Part shown: in pieces, positions 39,486 through 48,256 of the stretch
Layout: every line of letters starts with the position of its first letter
Position numbering within the stretch: position 1 is the stretch's first letter
Assembly (NCBI GenBank): GCA_965229765.1
Contig: CBDDJT010000002.1
Span: 62,001-126,000 of the forward strand
DNA: 64,000 bases
Source of the DNA: ASV31 sp965229765
GTDB lineage: Bacteria > Pseudomonadota > Alphaproteobacteria > Rhodobacterales > Rhodobacteraceae
Reading direction: 5' to 3'
The notes under the pieces: generated by a model
Seen by the model: the letters and a program-made list of their open reading frames with translations, nothing else
What the model was told of the DNA's origin: nothing
Databases searched by the model: none
Position numbers and translations under genes: made by a program

Positions 39486-42212
39486 TCAGTCGGCGGGGTC
39501 TTCGGCGTCCTGTTCCGCAATCCAGGCGACTGACACGACTTCCTCTTCAGCGCCGGTATCGAAAACCTTCACTCCTCCCGCGCCACGCGACCGGAAAGAG
39601 ATGTCCTCGACCGGGGTGCGAATCGACTGACCGGTCGATGTGACAAGCATGATCTGGTCTTCCCGGTCCACGGGGAAAGAGGCCACAAGGCGTCCGCCGC
39701 GCATGGCCTTGTCCATCGCCATCACGCCCTGGCCACCACGGCCGCGTACCGGGTAGTCATGGCTTGAACTCAGCTTGCCAAGGCCCTTGGCGGTGACCGT
39801 CAGGATAAGGTCCTCTGCCGCCGACATGGCGGGATAGTCGATATCCACCGTGCTGGCATCGCCGGTGTCCTCGTCCTCGTCGGAGTCGACCTCGTCGGTC
39901 AGCCCGGCCATGGCGCGGCGCATCTTGAGGTAGACCGCCCGCTGAGCCGGGGTCGCCTCGAAGTGTCGGATGACGGCCATCGACACGACTTCGTCACCGT
40001 CAGCCAGCCGTATACCACGCACACCGGTGGACTCTCGCCCCTTGAACACGCGCACCTCGGTGGTCGGGAACCGGATCGCGCGGCCCATGGCCGTGACCAG
40101 CATCACGTCATCGTCCTCGTTACAGATCCGCGCGTTCACAAGGCTGATATCCTCGGGCAGACGCATGGCGATCTTGCCGTTGCGCATGACGTTGGTGAAA
40201 TCCGAAAGCGCATTGCGACGCACGTCACCGGCGGACGTTGCAAAGACGATCTGCAACTGGCCCCAATCGTTCTCGGGCCTGTCCACGGGCATGACTGCGG
40301 CGATGGACACCCCCACGGGAATCGGCAGGATGTTGACCACCGCCTTGCCGCGCGCGTTGCGCGCGCCCTGGGGAAGCCGCCAGGTCTTCAACTTGTAGAC
40401 CATGCCGTCGGTGGTGAAGAACAAGAGCTGGGTATGCGTATTGGCGACGAAAAGCGTGGTGACCACGTCGTCGTCCTTGGTCGACATGCCCGAAAGGCCC
40501 TTGCCCCCGCGGCGCTGCGCGCGGAACTCGGCCAGCGGCGTACGCTTTATGTAGCCGGACTGGGTGATGGTGACGACCATGTCTTCGCGCTCGATCAGGT
40601 CCTCGTCGTCGAGATCGCCATCCCAATCGACAATCTCCGTCCGACGCGGCACCGCGAACTGCTCTTTCACCTCGGTCAACTCGGCAGAGATGATCGACAT
40701 GATCCGCTCTCGCGAGCGCAGGATGTCCAGGTAGTCGCGGATCTTGGCGGCAAGTTCCTGCAGTTCGTCGGTAATCTCCTGCACGCCAAGCTGGGTCAGG
40801 CGTTGCAAGCGCAGGTCCAGGATGGCGCGCGCCTGAGTCTCTGACAGGTTATAGCTGCCGTCCTCGTTGATCGTATGCGTGGGATCGTCGATCAGTCGTA
40901 TATACTCGGCGATCTCCATGGCGGGCCAGCGGCGCTCCATCAGGCGCATCCGTGCCTCGGGGGCGTCAGAGCTGGACCGGATCGTCGCCACCACCTCATC
41001 GACGTTCGAGACCGCAACCGCAAGACCGCAAAGGATATGGCTGCGCTCGCGCGCCTTGCGCAGTTCATAAGCCGTGCGGCGCGCAACAACTTCTTCGCGG
41101 AACATAATGAAATGGCTCAGAAAATCGCGAAGCGTAAGCTGTTCGGGCCGCCCGCCGTTCAGCGCCAGCATGTTGCAGCCGAACGACGTCTGCATCGGCG
41201 TGAAGCGCCACAACTGGTTCAGCACGACCTCTGCCGTGGCGTCGCGCTTCAACTCGATCACGACACGGACACCAAAACGGTCCGATTCATCCTGAACGTG
41301 GGCAATGCCCTCCAGCTTCTTTTCCTTCGCAAGATCCGCGATCTTCTCGATCAGCGAGGATTTGTTCACCTGGTAGGGAATCTCGTCGAGAATGATCGCA
41401 AAGCGGTCCTTGCGGATCTCTTCGACCCGTGTCTTCGCGCGCACGATCACACTGCCGCGGCCCTCCAGATACGCCTTCCGCGCTCCGGACCGGCCAAGGA
41501 TGATGCCGCCCGTCGGAAAGTCCGGGGCGGGGACGTATTCCATCAACTGCGCAGAGTCGAGATCGGGGCTTTCGATCAGGGCCAGCGTCGCCTCGATCAC
41601 CTCGCCAAGATTGTGGGGCGGGATGTTCGTCGCCATGCCGACGGCGATGCCTCCCGCGCCATTGACCAGCATGTTCGGAAACCGGGCCGGAAGGACCGTC
41701 GGCTCAAGGTCCTTGCCGTCGTAGTTGTCCTGAAAGTCGACCGTGTCCTTTTCGATGTCGGCCAGCAGGAATTGCGCCGGCTTTGCCATGCGGACTTCGG
41801 TATAGCGCATGGCCGCCGGGTTATCCCCGTCCATCGAGCCAAAGTTGCCCTGCCCGTCGAGCAGGGGCAGCGACATCGAGAAATCCTGTGCCATCCGCAC
41901 CAGCGCGTCGTAGATCGCGCCATCGCCATGCGGATGGTACTTGCCCATGACGTCGCCCACCGGCCGCGCCGACTTGCGGTATGGCTTGTCGTGGGTGTTG
42001 CCGGTCTCGTGCATGGCATAGAGGATTCTTCGATGCACAGGTTTCAGGCCGTCGCGAAGGTCCGGGATGGCACGGCTGACGATCACGCTCATCGCGTAAT
42101 CGAGATAAGAGGTCCGCATCTCGTCTTCGATCGAGACGGTCGGACCAGTTGGAGCCGGGGCTGCGCCGCCGGTTTCCTCTTCGTTTTCAGGGGGTTCTGG
42201 AGTATCGCTCAC
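39486..42212 (-). CDS. gyrA: DNA gyrase subunit A
   Basis: A 908-residue type II topoisomerase subunit. The winged-helix core contains catalytic Tyr137 (AMRYTEVR, equal to Tyr122 in E. coli) and the quinolone region HPHGDGAIYD, where E. coli Ser83 is Gly98 and Asp87 is Asp102. The GyrA box QRRGGKG in the C-terminal beta-pinwheel distinguishes it from ParC. An acidic loop (about 765-785) interrupts the pinwheel, and the tail is acidic. A DnaA box lies 37 bp before the start. Confidence 0.97.
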   Translation of the reverse strand: MSDTPEPPENEEETGGAAPAPTGPTVSIEDEMRTSYLDYAMSVIVSRAIPDLRDGLKPVHRRILYAMHETGNTHDKPYRKSARPVGDVMGKYHPHGDGAIYDALVRMAQDFSMSLPLLDGQGNFGSMDGDNPAAMRYTEVRMAKPAQFLLADIEKDTVDFQDNYDGKDLEPTVLPARFPNMLVNGAGGIAVGMATNIPPHNLGEVIEATLALIESPDLDSAQLMEYVPAPDFPTGGIILGRSGARKAYLEGRGSVIVRAKTRVEEIRKDRFAIILDEIPYQVNKSSLIEKIADLAKEKKLEGIAHVQDESDRFGVRVVIELKRDATAEVVLNQLWRFTPMQTSFGCNMLALNGGRPEQLTLRDFLSHFIMFREEVVARRTAYELRKARERSHILCGLAVAVSNVDEVVATIRSSSDAPEARMRLMERRWPAMEIAEYIRLIDDPTHTINEDGSYNLSETQARAILDLRLQRLTQLGVQEITDELQELAAKIRDYLDILRSRERIMSIISAELTEVKEQFAVPRRTEIVDWDGDLDDEDLIEREDMVVTITQSGYIKRTPLAEFRAQRRGGKGLSGMSTKDDDVVTTLFVANTHTQLLFFTTDGMVYKLKTWRLPQGARNARGKAVVNILPIPVGVSIAAVMPVDRPENDWGQLQIVFATSAGDVRRNALSDFTNVMRNGKIAMRLPEDISLVNARICNEDDDVMLVTAMGRAIRFPTTEVRVFKGRESTGVRGIRLADGDEVVSMAVIRHFEATPAQRAVYLKMRRAMAGLTDEVDSDEDEDTGDASTVDIDYPAMSAAEDLILTVTAKGLGKLSSSHDYPVRGRGGQGVMAMDKAMRGGRLVASFPVDREDQIMLVTSTGQSIRTPVEDISFRSRGAGGVKVFDTGAEEEVVSVAWIAEQDAEDPAD

Positions 42213-42248
42213 GTGGATGTGTGGTCCCGGGCCAGATGCTATATCTTG

Positions 42249-42257
42249 TTATCCACA
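42249..42257. promoter_or_regulatory. Perfect DnaA box upstream of gyrA
   Basis: TTATCCACA, the full DnaA consensus, 37 bp upstream of the gyrA start codon. This position is compatible with an operator overlapping the gyrA promoter. Single perfect 9-mers can occur by chance, so only the placement makes it noteworthy. Confidence 0.55.
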
Positions 42258-42402
42258 CTATAGCCTGTCCCGCATATTGGGTGCAATGCCTGCCTAAGCC
42301 ATGAGCAAGCAGCCACCGCGGCGGAGTGATAACACACTGTTTTTGTTGTAAAGATTTGCGACTCGGGCATCATTTCCAAAGCAACAAGGCATGGAGGCTG
42401 CA

Positions 42403-42672
42403 TTGAGCACATCCGAAACCGAACTGATGCTGAAGGGGTACGGGCTAACGACGGCGGAATTCTTCTACCGGATGCCTGACTATCGCAATGTCCTGAACAC
42501 CTTCGTCTGGCAGGACTATGACCTTGCGCCGGATCATCCCCGGCTCTTCAAGTTCATCGAGTTCTGGCAGGACGAGATAGAGGGACCCCTTCACTCGGTC
42601 CGATTCGTCCATCGCAAGATGATCGCTCCGGGCGAGTGGCGCAACGTCACCGGGGAATTCACGCTTCACTGA
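42403..42672 (+). CDS. usg: Usg family protein
   Basis: A small soluble alphaproteobacterial protein, about 89 residues. Its conserved core LKGYGLTTAEFFYRMPD, NTFVWQDYDLAPDHPRLFKF and FWQDEIEGPLHSVR matches the Usg family, named for its position near trp genes in other alphaproteobacteria; function unknown, and no trp gene is adjacent here. TTG 42403 is preferred because GGAGG lies 5 bp upstream; ATG 42391 (four more residues) is the alternative and has a poorer site. Confidence 0.86.
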   Translation: MSTSETELMLKGYGLTTAEFFYRMPDYRNVLNTFVWQDYDLAPDHPRLFKFIEFWQDEIEGPLHSVRFVHRKMIAPGEWRNVTGEFTLH

Positions 42673-42675
42673 TCC

Positions 42676-43149
42676 TCAGGCCCGCCGTCCCATGCGGGCG
42701 GCGGACAGCCAGACGACCACAAGGCCAAGCGATACAATCGCATTCCAGCTTGCCATCGACAGCGAGAGCATCTCCCATACCACCTCGTCGCACATCACGA
42801 CGTTGACGGGGCCGTCCATCGACAGCAGGTCCGCCCCCGACATCCCGCCAAGCCCGCCATCGCCGGCGCTGCATCCCTGTGGACCCTGCCACCATTTGCG
42901 TTCCACACCGGTGTGATAGATCCCGATACCAGCCGTGGTCAGGGCCGCAGCGGCCCCGACAAGCGGCAACAGAACACCGCCCATGACAAGGCCCAATGCC
43001 CCGGCAAGAATCGCGGCGCCGTGCGGCCAGCGCTGCCACAAGCACAGCTCACACGGGGCCAGCCCGCCGATGTACTGAAATCCGAAAGCCCCGAGAAGCA
43101 CGGCCGCAGACCCGCTTGCCGCGACGAAGATGAGAAGATTGCGTGTCAT
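42676..43149 (-). CDS. Disulfide bond formation protein, DsbB family
   Basis: A 157-residue four-span inner-membrane protein. The first periplasmic pair is Cys33/Cys36 in GLAPCELCLWQRWPH and the second is Cys93 and Cys120 (QGCSAG and VVMCDEV), so the quinone-linked electron path to a DsbA partner is intact. It overlaps the upstream YqaA-type gene by 4 bp. DsbB or DsbI cannot be separated by sequence alone. Confidence 0.9.
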   Translation of the reverse strand: MTRNLLIFVAASGSAAVLLGAFGFQYIGGLAPCELCLWQRWPHGAAILAGALGLVMGGVLLPLVGAAAALTTAGIGIYHTGVERKWWQGPQGCSAGDGGLGGMSGADLLSMDGPVNVVMCDEVVWEMLSLSMASWNAIVSLGLVVVWLSAARMGRRA

Positions 43150-43724
43150 AGGTAATTCAATGCCGCAAATCCGCCGACAAGCAGGACGACGAACAAGGTG
43201 AACATCAGGCCCAGACGCTTTTCGATGAAGGTGCGGATAGGCGCCCCAAATTTCCACAAAAGCGCAGCCACAAGGAAAAAGCGCAGGCCGCGCGCAATGA
43301 TCGACGCGACGATGAACACGCCAAGGTTCAGCCCTGTCGTGCCCGACAGGATCGTGATGACCTTGTAGGGGAAGGGCGTGACACCCGCGATCAGAACCGC
43401 CCATGCGCCCCATTCGTTGTAGCGAACCGCGAATTCCTCGAAATACTTGTCCTTGCCATATAGTTCGAGCACGGGGCGGCCCACGCTTTCGAACAGGCCC
43501 CAGCCGATGTAATAGCCGAAGAGCCCCCCAAGCACAGAGGCTACCGTTGCCACCCCGGCGATAAGCCATGCCCTGCGTGGCGCGGCGATGACCATCGGGA
43601 TCAACAGGATGTCGGGCGGGATCGGAAATACCGAGCTTTCGATGAAAGCGACGAAGGCCAGCGCCCACAGGGCATGCCGGCTTTCGGCAAGCGAAATCGT
43701 CCAGTCGTAAAGCTTTCTCAGCAT
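43146..43724 (-). CDS. YqaA/DedA-type membrane protein (VTT domain)
   Basis: A 192-residue membrane protein with the VTT/SNARE-associated domain. Motifs: FVAFIESSVFPIPPDILLIP (the DedA-like E and P positions), GGLFGYYIGWGLFESVGRPV, WAVLIAGVTPFPYKVITILS (PFPYK motif) and the basic IIARGLRFFLV. DedA-superfamily proteins recycle lipid carriers; for YqaA the substrate is unproven. ATG 43724 is chosen because the domain begins there; an upstream ATG would add 12 polar residues. Confidence 0.88.
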   Translation of the reverse strand: MLRKLYDWTISLAESRHALWALAFVAFIESSVFPIPPDILLIPMVIAAPRRAWLIAGVATVASVLGGLFGYYIGWGLFESVGRPVLELYGKDKYFEEFAVRYNEWGAWAVLIAGVTPFPYKVITILSGTTGLNLGVFIVASIIARGLRFFLVAALLWKFGAPIRTFIEKRLGLMFTLFVVLLVGGFAALNYL

Positions 43725-43812
43725 CCGCGCACCGCCTTCTGTCCGGCGCTCATACGCCATGTCCGTCCCCGGGGGTCAAGCGGGTAAGATCGCACGATCA
43801 GGTGAGAGACGC

Positions 43813-44205
43813 TCAGGGCGTGGCAAAGACCGCACTGCGCCGAACCCCGCGGGGCATCGGCAGGTCCTCTCCCAGTCGTGGCAGCGCCAGTTCCTCGGGC
43901 GCGTTCATGACCAGGACCGGCAGGCTTAGCCCCTCATGTTCCAGAATGCGCAGAAACTCCCGCGCTGTCCGATGACAGGTAAAGACCCCGGCGTCGAGAA
44001 CAAGCACTTGCCATTCCGTGGGATCGTCCAGCAGCATGACAAGCGCGCTGTAGGGGTCATCAGCCACGATCCAGCCCGGAATGTCATCCGGAAGGGCGCG
44101 CAATGCAGCCACATCCTCACCCACGACGATACCCAGACGCGCACGACGCGCCGGCGCAAGGCATGGCGGGCGCGCCGGACCTGTGATCGGGGTCATTTCC
44201 GTCAT
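43813..44205 (-). CDS. Hypothetical protein with a degenerate receiver-like fold
   Basis: A 130-residue protein. After a Pro/Ala-rich start, the sequence RLGIVVGEDVAALRALPDDI, GWIVADDPYSALVMLLDDP and WQVLVLDAGVF follows a beta-alpha alternation with an Asp at the phosphoacceptor-like position. It resembles response-regulator receivers, but I cannot confirm the family. The end lacks the usual conserved Lys. No kinase lies next to it. Could be a pseudo-receiver or an unrelated alpha/beta protein. Confidence 0.65.
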   Translation of the reverse strand: MTEMTPITGPARPPCLAPARRARLGIVVGEDVAALRALPDDIPGWIVADDPYSALVMLLDDPTEWQVLVLDAGVFTCHRTAREFLRILEHEGLSLPVLVMNAPEELALPRLGEDLPMPRGVRRSAVFATP

Positions 44206-44318
44206 GAGTGCGCACCCGGGGTGCGCAAACCCGGCGGGGCATTGCGTATGATCGGACTTTGCACGTCCATGCGAGTCGGTCCTGCTTGGCAATCGTTACG
44301 AAAGATCGCGCTCAGGCT

Positions 44319-44363
44319 CGTCCTGAAACGGGGCAGAACCGGGGCAGACTTCGTTTCAGGACG
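44319..44363. repeat. 12-bp perfect inverted repeat upstream of tRNA-Leu
   Basis: CGTCCTGAAACG at 44319-44330 and its exact complement CGTTTCAGGACG at 44352-44363, separated by 21 bp that themselves hold a direct repeat CGGGGCAGA. It lies about 95 bp upstream of the tRNA gene in a 253-bp gap. No T tract follows. Confidence 0.75.
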
Positions 44364-44458
44364 GGGACAAGTAAGGGTGATTTCGCGGCGATTGTGGCCC
44401 CACCGCCGCAAATATTCGGGTGGACGAGCGCGTTGCGCTTGGCTAGGGAACAGGCGTG

Positions 44459-44542
44459 GCCCGAGTGGCGGAATGGTAGACGCAGGGGATTCAAAATCCC
44501 CCGCCGCAAGGCGTGTCGGTTCGAGTCCGACCTCGGGCACCA
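44459..44542 (+). tRNA. tRNA-Leu (anticodon CAA)
   Basis: A full class II tRNA. Acceptor stem GCCCGAG / CTCGGGC, discriminator A, encoded CCA at 44540-44542. The anticodon arm is GGGGA-TTCAAAA-TCCCC, with anticodon CAA at 44492-44494, reading UUG. The long variable arm (CGCCGCAAGGCG) and TTCGAGTC T-loop confirm it. The gene starts 28 bp before the P-type ATPase gene. Confidence 0.97.
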
Positions 44543-44570
44543 GCGCAATTGTGCTGAAGGCATCTCGGCC

Positions 44571-47183
44571 ATGACAGACAGTTCCGCGTCCCCCCCTTTC
44601 TGCCGTCCCTTTGATGCCGTGGCCGCCGACCGGAACGTTGTCATCACCACGGGCCTGTCGCGGGAAGACGCGGCACGCCGGCTTGCCCAGCATGGGCAGA
44701 ACCGGCTTCGGCAGGCACCGGCACGCGGCGCGCTGTCGGTCCTCGCATCGCAATTCAAGAGCGTGATCGTCTGGCTTCTGGCCGCCGCGATGATCGTGTC
44801 GATCGCGGTGGGCGATCACGTCGAAGCGCTGGCCATTCTCGTCGTGCTGGTACTGAACGGGACGATCGGCTTTGTGACCGAACTGCGCGCGGTGCGGTCC
44901 ATGGAGGCGTTGCAGCGAATGGCCATCGTCCGGGCGCGGGTGCGGCGGGAGGGTCAGCTGGCCGAGATCGACTCGCGTCACCTTGTGCCCGGCGACATCG
45001 TCATGCTCGATGCCGGTGACGTGGTCTCGGCCGATCTTCGGCTGGTCGAAGCGGCAGCGCTTGAAGCCGACGAATCGGTTCTCACCGGCGAGTCGGCGCC
45101 GGTGCAAAAGACCACGGCGCCACTTGGTGCCGGCACCGCGCTTCCGGACCGGACCAACATGGCCTTTGCCGGGACTGCCATCACCCGCGGGTCAGGTCTT
45201 GGGATTGTCACTGGCACCGCGATGGAGACAGAGCTCGGGCGGATCAGCGCTCTGGTTGACGCCGCCGCCCCTGTCGCCTCGCCCGTAGAGCGGCGCCTTT
45301 CCCGGTTGGGTCACCGGCTGGTGGCGCTGACGCTGGGGTTGGCGTCCCTGACCATCGCCGCGGGCATCCTGCGCGGCCGCGATCCGGCCGAGATGATCGA
45401 GACCGGCATCGCCCTTGCCATTGCCGCCGTGCCAGAGGGCCTGCCCGTTGTCGCGACCTTGTGCCTTGCGCGCGGCATGTGGCGGATGGCCGAACGGAAT
45501 GCCCTCGTCTCCGAGCTTTCGGCGGTAGAGACGCTTGGCGCGACGACCGTCATTCTGACCGACAAGACCGGTACGCTTACCGAGAACCGTATGGAGGTTT
45601 CCTGCTACCTGCTGGACGATGGGCGCGCCGAACCCGGGGACCCGGCCCCAGCGCTGAAGGCCGCGCTTGAAGCCGGTGTGCTGTGCAACAACGCAGGGCT
45701 GGACGTCGGCGAGAAGAACGGTGTGGGCGATCCGATGGAGGTTGCCCTGCTGGCCGCCGCAGATGTGGCCCGGGTGGACCGGGCGGACTTGACCGCGCGC
45801 CACCCCGAACAGCAAGAGTTCGCGTTCGATCCCGAGCGCCTGATGATGGCGACGGCCCACGGCGATGGCACCGACGTGCTCTATGCCGTCAAGGGCGCGG
45901 CCGCGCAGGTAATCGAAGCCTGTAGAACCATCATGACACCGGACGGCCCCAGGGAACTGGCCGCAGAAGAACGCCAAGCCTGGGCGGCAAGAGAGACCGA
46001 GATGGCCGGGCAGGGCTTTCGCCTTCTGGCGTTGGCGGGCAAGACCGTATCCGAACCCGCGGACCCATACTCCGACCTTACGCTCTATGGCGTGGCCTGC
46101 CTGCGCGATCCATTGCGTGGCGACGTTCCGTCCGCCATTGCCGCTGCCCGCGCCGCGGGCGTGCGCGTGGTCATGTTGACCGGGGACCATGCCGCGACAG
46201 CGACCGCCATCGCGCGCCAGTCCGGCCTTGGCCAGGATCCGCCACGTGTGCGCAGCGGCACGGTCTCAGCCTCCGGGACGGGTGATGAAGACGGCGATTT
46301 GCTGGACACGGATGTCTTTGCGCGGGTCTCACCGGAAACCAAGATGCGTCTCGTAAGGGCGTACCAGTCCGCGGGCGAGGTCGTGGCCATGACCGGCGAC
46401 GGCGTGAACGACGCGCCCGCGCTGCGACAGGCCGATATCGGGATCGCGATGGGCGCGCGGGGTACCGATGTCGCGCGCGAGGCCGCTGTCATGGTGCTGA
46501 GGGACGACGCCTTTCCCACCATCGTGGCCGCGATGCGCGAGGGTCGCGTGATCTTCGACAACCTGCGCAAGTTCGTTGTCTACCTGATGTCCTGCAATCT
46601 CAGCGAGGTGCTCATCGTGGTCATCGCCGTCGGCGCCGGCCTGCCGGCGCCGTTGCTGCCGCTGCAGATACTCTTCCTGAATCTCGTCACGGATGTCTTT
46701 CCGGCCTTTGCCCTTGGCTTCGGTCGTGGCGGACCGGATGTCATGGCGCGGCCGCCGCGGGATCCGGCCGAACCCATCGTCACCCGGGCGCACTGGGCGA
46801 AGATTGGAACATTGGGCGCGCTGATCACCCTTGCGACCCTGGGCACGTTTCTCTGGGCCATCCTGCGGGCGGACCTTGCGGCGGGGCAGGCGGTTACGGT
46901 CGCGTTCGTGACGCTGGCGCTGGCGCAGCTTTGGAACGTGCTCAACCTGCGCGATCCGGACGCCGGCCCGCTGCGCAACGACGTGACGCGGAATCCATGG
47001 GTCTGGGGCGCCGTTCTCTTGTGCATCATGCTCATCGGGGCCGCCCTTCTGGTACCCCCACTGGCAGAGGTCCTTCGGCTGCCCTTTCCGGGTGTTCCGG
47101 CCTTGCTGGTGGCGCTGGGGGGCAGCCTTGTTCCCACCCTCGTCTGGCAGGCGGCATTGTTGCTTCGTGCCGCGGCGCGATAA
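44571..47183 (+). CDS. P-type cation ATPase, P2A (Ca2+-like) type
   Basis: An 870-residue membrane pump. It has the N-terminal cation-ATPase domain, the actuator loop with LTGESAPV, the phosphorylation site DKTGTLTEN, MLTGDHAATA and MTGDGVNDAPAL. Ion-site residues fit Ca2+-ATPases: PEGLP in M4 and FLNLVTDVFPA in M6 (Asn and Asp kept). It probably exports Ca2+ or Mn2+; ion choice is inferred. ATG 44571 lies 28 bp downstream of tRNA-Leu, so a promoter must overlap or precede the tRNA unless it is co-transcribed. Confidence 0.93.
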   Translation: MTDSSASPPFCRPFDAVAADRNVVITTGLSREDAARRLAQHGQNRLRQAPARGALSVLASQFKSVIVWLLAAAMIVSIAVGDHVEALAILVVLVLNGTIGFVTELRAVRSMEALQRMAIVRARVRREGQLAEIDSRHLVPGDIVMLDAGDVVSADLRLVEAAALEADESVLTGESAPVQKTTAPLGAGTALPDRTNMAFAGTAITRGSGLGIVTGTAMETELGRISALVDAAAPVASPVERRLSRLGHRLVALTLGLASLTIAAGILRGRDPAEMIETGIALAIAAVPEGLPVVATLCLARGMWRMAERNALVSELSAVETLGATTVILTDKTGTLTENRMEVSCYLLDDGRAEPGDPAPALKAALEAGVLCNNAGLDVGEKNGVGDPMEVALLAAADVARVDRADLTARHPEQQEFAFDPERLMMATAHGDGTDVLYAVKGAAAQVIEACRTIMTPDGPRELAAEERQAWAARETEMAGQGFRLLALAGKTVSEPADPYSDLTLYGVACLRDPLRGDVPSAIAAARAAGVRVVMLTGDHAATATAIARQSGLGQDPPRVRSGTVSASGTGDEDGDLLDTDVFARVSPETKMRLVRAYQSAGEVVAMTGDGVNDAPALRQADIGIAMGARGTDVAREAAVMVLRDDAFPTIVAAMREGRVIFDNLRKFVVYLMSCNLSEVLIVVIAVGAGLPAPLLPLQILFLNLVTDVFPAFALGFGRGGPDVMARPPRDPAEPIVTRAHWAKIGTLGALITLATLGTFLWAILRADLAAGQAVTVAFVTLALAQLWNVLNLRDPDAGPLRNDVTRNPWVWGAVLLCIMLIGAALLVPPLAEVLRLPFPGVPALLVALGGSLVPTLVWQAALLLRAAAR

Positions 47184-47521
47184 GGGCCGAAATCCACGAT
47201 CCATGGACGATCTGCCCCATTCTCCGCGTTTGCACGGCATCCGGAAACGACGCCAGAGCGCATCGCAAGAAAATCGACCGGGACGTGATTGTTCCCGAAC
47301 AAGGGTCAGTTACGCCGACATCGTGTCACCAATGGCGAAATCGGCGCATCTCGTTTCCCAGATTGCGACAGTCCCGCGTTTTTCGTCTTGTTCAACGCCT
47401 GATGGGCGACCGAACCGCTGTGCCGCGCACTATGCGACCGCACCTGCCAAAGGGTATTGTCTGAATTCGCAGTGGCGGAGACGGGGCGTCCGCAGACTCA
47501 ATAGTGCGGGGAGACGATCAA
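47184..47521. other. 338-bp intergenic region, no gene recognised
   Basis: A frame could be read from 47203 but has no ribosome site and a shadow-like composition, so I do not call a gene. The only structure seen is an inverted repeat TTGTTC-CC-GAACAA at 47289-47302, which could be an operator. It ends in the promoter of the Hint gene. Confidence 0.45.
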
Positions 47522-48184
47522 ATGACGCCAAGGCTTGCCGATACATGGGCTGTCGCAAGACATGCGGACGCCAGATGCACCCCGTGTTTCACCCCGGCGA
47601 CCCAGATCGCGACACCCTTTGGACAGACACCGGTCGAGCGGCTTTCGGTCGGGGACAAGGTGCTGACCCGTGACAACGGTGCGCAAAGGATCGCCTGGGT
47701 GGGCACCCGAACGCTGGGTCCGGCCCAACTGAACGAAGCACCCGACTTGCGCCCCGTCACCATCAAGGCAGGCGCCCTTGGCCACGGCCTGCCGTTTCGT
47801 GACATGACCCTCAGCCCGAACCACCGGGTTCTGGTGGCCGAAGGCGGCGCGCCGGAAGGAGAAGAGGCAACAGAGACCCTTGTTTCTGCCAAGCATCTGC
47901 TTGACGGACGCGGCATCCGTCATGCGCGGACGGACACCGTCACCTACATCCATTTTCTTCTCGATACGCATCAGGTTGTTCTGTCGGACGGATGCTGGTC
48001 AGAAAGCTTTGAGCCAAGTGCGCGGGCGCTGGACGGAATCGGCGCCGCACGTCGGGCCGAAATCCTGGCTCTGTTCCCCGAGCTTGAGACCGAAGCGGGA
48101 GCAGAGGCATTCGCGCCTGCGCGCCGTGTGATCGACCGCGCCGAGGCGATGTCGGTCTTTCCCCTGAACCGGCGCCCGGCCTAG
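47522..48184 (+). CDS. Hint domain protein, stand-alone
   Basis: A 220-residue protein. The Hint-fold signature CFTPATQIATPFGQTPVERL with VGDKVLTRDNGAQRIAWVG and LPFRDMTLSPNHRVLVAEGG follows an N-terminal 28 residues. Hint folds cleave at their N-terminal Cys, as in inteins and hedgehog proteins. In Rhodobacterales such modules often form the C-terminus of large secreted proteins; here it is free-standing with no partner domain. The N-terminus has no signal peptide. GGGGAG precedes ATG 47522. Role unknown. Confidence 0.85.
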   Translation: MTPRLADTWAVARHADARCTPCFTPATQIATPFGQTPVERLSVGDKVLTRDNGAQRIAWVGTRTLGPAQLNEAPDLRPVTIKAGALGHGLPFRDMTLSPNHRVLVAEGGAPEGEEATETLVSAKHLLDGRGIRHARTDTVTYIHFLLDTHQVVLSDGCWSESFEPSARALDGIGAARRAEILALFPELETEAGAEAFAPARRVIDRAEAMSVFPLNRRPA

Positions 48185-48256
48185 ATCCCCAGGACACGTT
48201 CTGGACAGCCGGCAGTCTGCCGGGCACGGTAAGCCCGCACCAAGGCAGAGGACACC

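Noticed and set aside
44459..44542. tRNA-Leu as an integration site of a mobile element
   Set aside because: No integrase, no displaced copy of the tRNA 3' end and no change in base composition downstream; the P-type ATPase and Hint genes look resident.
47203..47673. Plus-strand reading frame overlapping the start of the Hint gene
   Set aside because: No ribosome site, no recognisable motif and a large overlap with the well-supported Hint gene in another frame.
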